A stretch of 64,000 nt of DNA, taken from assembly GCF_000261365.1 (NCBI RefSeq), contig NZ_AJVC01000004.1:1042166-1106165 (forward strand), given 5' to 3'. The notes below the pieces were generated by a model. The model searched no databases, was not told the DNA's origin, and was given only the letters and a program-made list of their open reading frames with translations. The DNA comes from Herbaspirillum sp. GW103. GTDB taxonomy: Bacteria; Pseudomonadota; Gammaproteobacteria; Burkholderiales; Burkholderiaceae_D. Within the stretch, counting starts at the first letter, position 1; every line of letters begins with the position of its first letter. Both the position numbers and the translations under genes were made by a program. Shown one piece after another: positions 62,413-64,000 of this stretch.

Positions 62413-63744
62413 ATGGCCGGCTTATCACAAACGCAGAACAAGGAAATCGACCTCTCCACCTACAGCGTTCCCGCCAGTGCGCGCATGGGCAAACTCTCGC
62501 TGACGATGGCCTGGTGGGCCGTCTGTAGCGCCATCTTCTACATCGTCGTGGGAGCTTCGCTGGCGCTGACCTATGGCGCCCGCAACGCTCTGATCGGCAT
62601 GGTGCTCTCGGCCATCAGCTACGGGCTCATCAATGCCTGCATCAGCCGCTATGCCATGCGCACCGGCCTGTCGGTGGCCTTGTTTTCGCGCATCCTGTTC
62701 GGACGGCTGGGCGCCTCGCTGGCCACGCTGATCTTCTTTTCCACCGCGATCTATTACGCCGTCTTCGAGGGCTCGGTGATCGCGGTGGCCCTGCATCATC
62801 TCTACCCGTCGCTGCTCTATCCGGTGGCCGCGCTCATCGTGGTGCTCTACAGCGTGCCGCTGGTCTTCGGCAGCGTGCAGCACTGGCTGGACAAGTTCAA
62901 CGGCGTGCTGCTGCCGTTCTACCTGCTGGGCCTGCTGATGGCGCTGGTGCTGGCGGTGAGCCAGTACGGCTACCAGCCGCAGTGGCTGGACTTCGGCCCG
63001 GCCGCACCGCCGGCCGATGGCTGGTGGAGCTGCTTCACGTACTACATGGGCGTGTGGGTACTGATGATGTTCACCTTCGACTATGCCCGCTTCGGCAAGC
63101 CGGAAGATGCGACGTATCACGGCCGCTTCAATTTCGGCATGCCCTTCTACCTGGTCACCATCCTGCTCAATGGTGCAGCCGGCATCTACCTGGCCAGCAG
63201 CATTCCTCAGGATGGTCCGCTGTCTGAAGTGTCGGTGGTGATGGCCATCCTCAAGCTCATGGGATTCTGGGGATTGCTCTTCGTCTGGGTCACGCAGACG
63301 CGCATCAACACCGCCAACTACTATCTCGCCACGGTCAACATGCAGGCCTTCTTCGGCAACCTGCTGGGCCTGCACGCGTCGCGCCTGGTATGGGCGGTGG
63401 TGGTGGGTATCGTGGTGTATGCGCTGATGCTGGCCGACGTGTTTTCCTATCTGCTCAAGGCGCTGGCCTATCAGGGTGTGTTCGTGGTGGCATGGGTCGG
63501 GGTGGCACTGGCGCACATTCTCACCGCGGGCGACCATGGCACCGCTACCGATGGCGCAGCGGGTATCAACCGAGTCGGGCTGGGTGCCTGGTTCTGCGGT
63601 GTCGTGCTGGGTTTCGTGCTGATGGAGATGGCGGGCTTCTGGCTGTCACTGTCGGCACCGCTGACCTTCGTGGCATCGATGGGAGTGTATGCCTTGTTGC
63701 AGCAGCGGGACAGAGCAGACAAGACCTTGCAGACTGCCGACTGA
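62413..63744 (+). CDS. NCS1/purine-cytosine permease family transporter
   Basis: 443 residues from ATG 62413 (AGGAGA upstream), about 12 membrane segments. The N-terminal YSVPASARMGKLSLTMAWWA and later FDYARFGKPEDATYHGRFNF and RINTANYYLATVNMQAFFGN fit the cytosine/allantoin permease family (CodB-like). It probably imports the substrate of the pxp/biotin carboxylase operon. A terminator follows. Confidence 0.92.
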   Translation: MAGLSQTQNKEIDLSTYSVPASARMGKLSLTMAWWAVCSAIFYIVVGASLALTYGARNALIGMVLSAISYGLINACISRYAMRTGLSVALFSRILFGRLGASLATLIFFSTAIYYAVFEGSVIAVALHHLYPSLLYPVAALIVVLYSVPLVFGSVQHWLDKFNGVLLPFYLLGLLMALVLAVSQYGYQPQWLDFGPAAPPADGWWSCFTYYMGVWVLMMFTFDYARFGKPEDATYHGRFNFGMPFYLVTILLNGAAGIYLASSIPQDGPLSEVSVVMAILKLMGFWGLLFVWVTQTRINTANYYLATVNMQAFFGNLLGLHASRLVWAVVVGIVVYALMLADVFSYLLKALAYQGVFVVAWVGVALAHILTAGDHGTATDGAAGINRVGLGAWFCGVVLGFVLMEMAGFWLSLSAPLTFVASMGVYALLQQRDRADKTLQTAD

Positions 63745-63765
63745 TCTGATGCAACCGACTTGCCA

Positions 63766-63789
63766 GGGCGCCACGGGGCGCCCGTTTTT
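63766..63789 (+). terminator. Terminator after the permease
   Basis: GGGCGCC (63766-63772) and GGCGCCC (63777-63783) with loop ACGG, then G and five Ts. Ends the pxp operon. The next 160 bp (63790-63949) show no gene. Confidence 0.9.
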
Positions 63790-63949
63790 CATGTGCGGTC
63801 TCGCATGACTGCGGCCTACCGGAACTCAAAAACTTTCGAGATCCGCAACGCATTATCGCCAACTTTCCCGAATTGCCCCATGGTCCGTCTTATCTCGCCA
63901 AAGCGATCTTGCTAGCCTCGGTCGCTTTGACAAGGATCAGGAGTTCGGC

Positions 63950-64000
63950 ATGGCAATCATCGGTTTCATCGTCATGGGCGACCGCAGCTCGCACGGCGGG
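63950..64000 (+). CDS. PAAR-domain protein, N-terminal fragment (cut by window edge)
   Basis: The first 17 codons read MAIIGFIVMGDRSSHGG, after CAGGAG. A short hydrophobic start followed by GDRSSHGG is the opening of PAAR repeat proteins, which cap the VgrG spike of type VI secretion systems and often carry toxin domains. Only the start is visible; what follows is unknown. Confidence 0.75.
   Translation, partial: MAIIGFIVMGDRSSHGG

Overview
The window looks like a betaproteobacterial chromosome of the Burkholderiales, most likely Oxalobacteraceae (Herbaspirillum-like). The grounds are a GC-rich sequence, the gene order mla - murA - his - tat - petABC - sspAB typical of that group, and a short-form HisG. 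The genus is inferred from memory of gene order, not from a search.

Bases 1 to about 28,760 are the right-hand part of a P2-like prophage whose left end lies before base 1. From left to right it encodes: head genes O, N, M and L; tail protein X; a lysis cassette (holin, lambda R-type endolysin, Rz with a nested out-of-frame Rz1); tail completion R and S; baseplate V, W, J and I; fibre H followed by a second fibre-tip/assembly-protein pair; sheath FI and tube FII; E/E' with a T-run -1 frameshift site; tape measure T; U and D. The control region follows: an XRE repressor and a membrane-anchored partner on the minus strand, facing rightward early genes that include an Ogr-like activator and the rolling-circle initiator A. 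Last come a DUF4224 protein and a tyrosine integrase beside tRNA-Thr(UGU), the likely attachment site. No structural gene in view looks broken.

The prophage carries two AT-richer cargo genes that are not virion genes. One is a full-length methyl-accepting chemotaxis protein ending in a CheR/CheB-type pentapeptide, between S and V. The other is a PAS-GGDEF diguanylate cyclase, between D and the immunity region. Together they suggest that the phage alters the lysogen's motile/sessile behaviour. A further oddity is that the repressor and its membrane-anchored neighbour share a 13-residue glycine/valine motif.

Bases 28,750-55,800 are core chromosome: tRNA-Thr, sspA-sspB, petABC (cytochrome bc1), mscL, a NIF3 protein, a DegS-like protease, a DUF2461 protein, tatABC, hinT, the his operon (G-D-[DNA methyltransferase]-C-B-H-A-F-I-E), murA, a BolA protein, an ABC exporter, the mla lipid-transport genes (F-E-D-A-C-B) and ychF. 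Most are on the minus strand and tightly packed. The methyltransferase inside the his operon is unusual.

Bases 55,900-64,000 are more accessory: an unrecognised 185-residue protein, a LysR regulator divergent from pxpA - biotin carrier - biotin carboxylase - pxpB - pxpC - NCS1-type permease, and at the edge the first 17 codons of a PAAR (type VI secretion tip) protein. The carrier, carboxylase, PxpB and PxpC together resemble a urea-carboxylase-type enzyme split over four genes.
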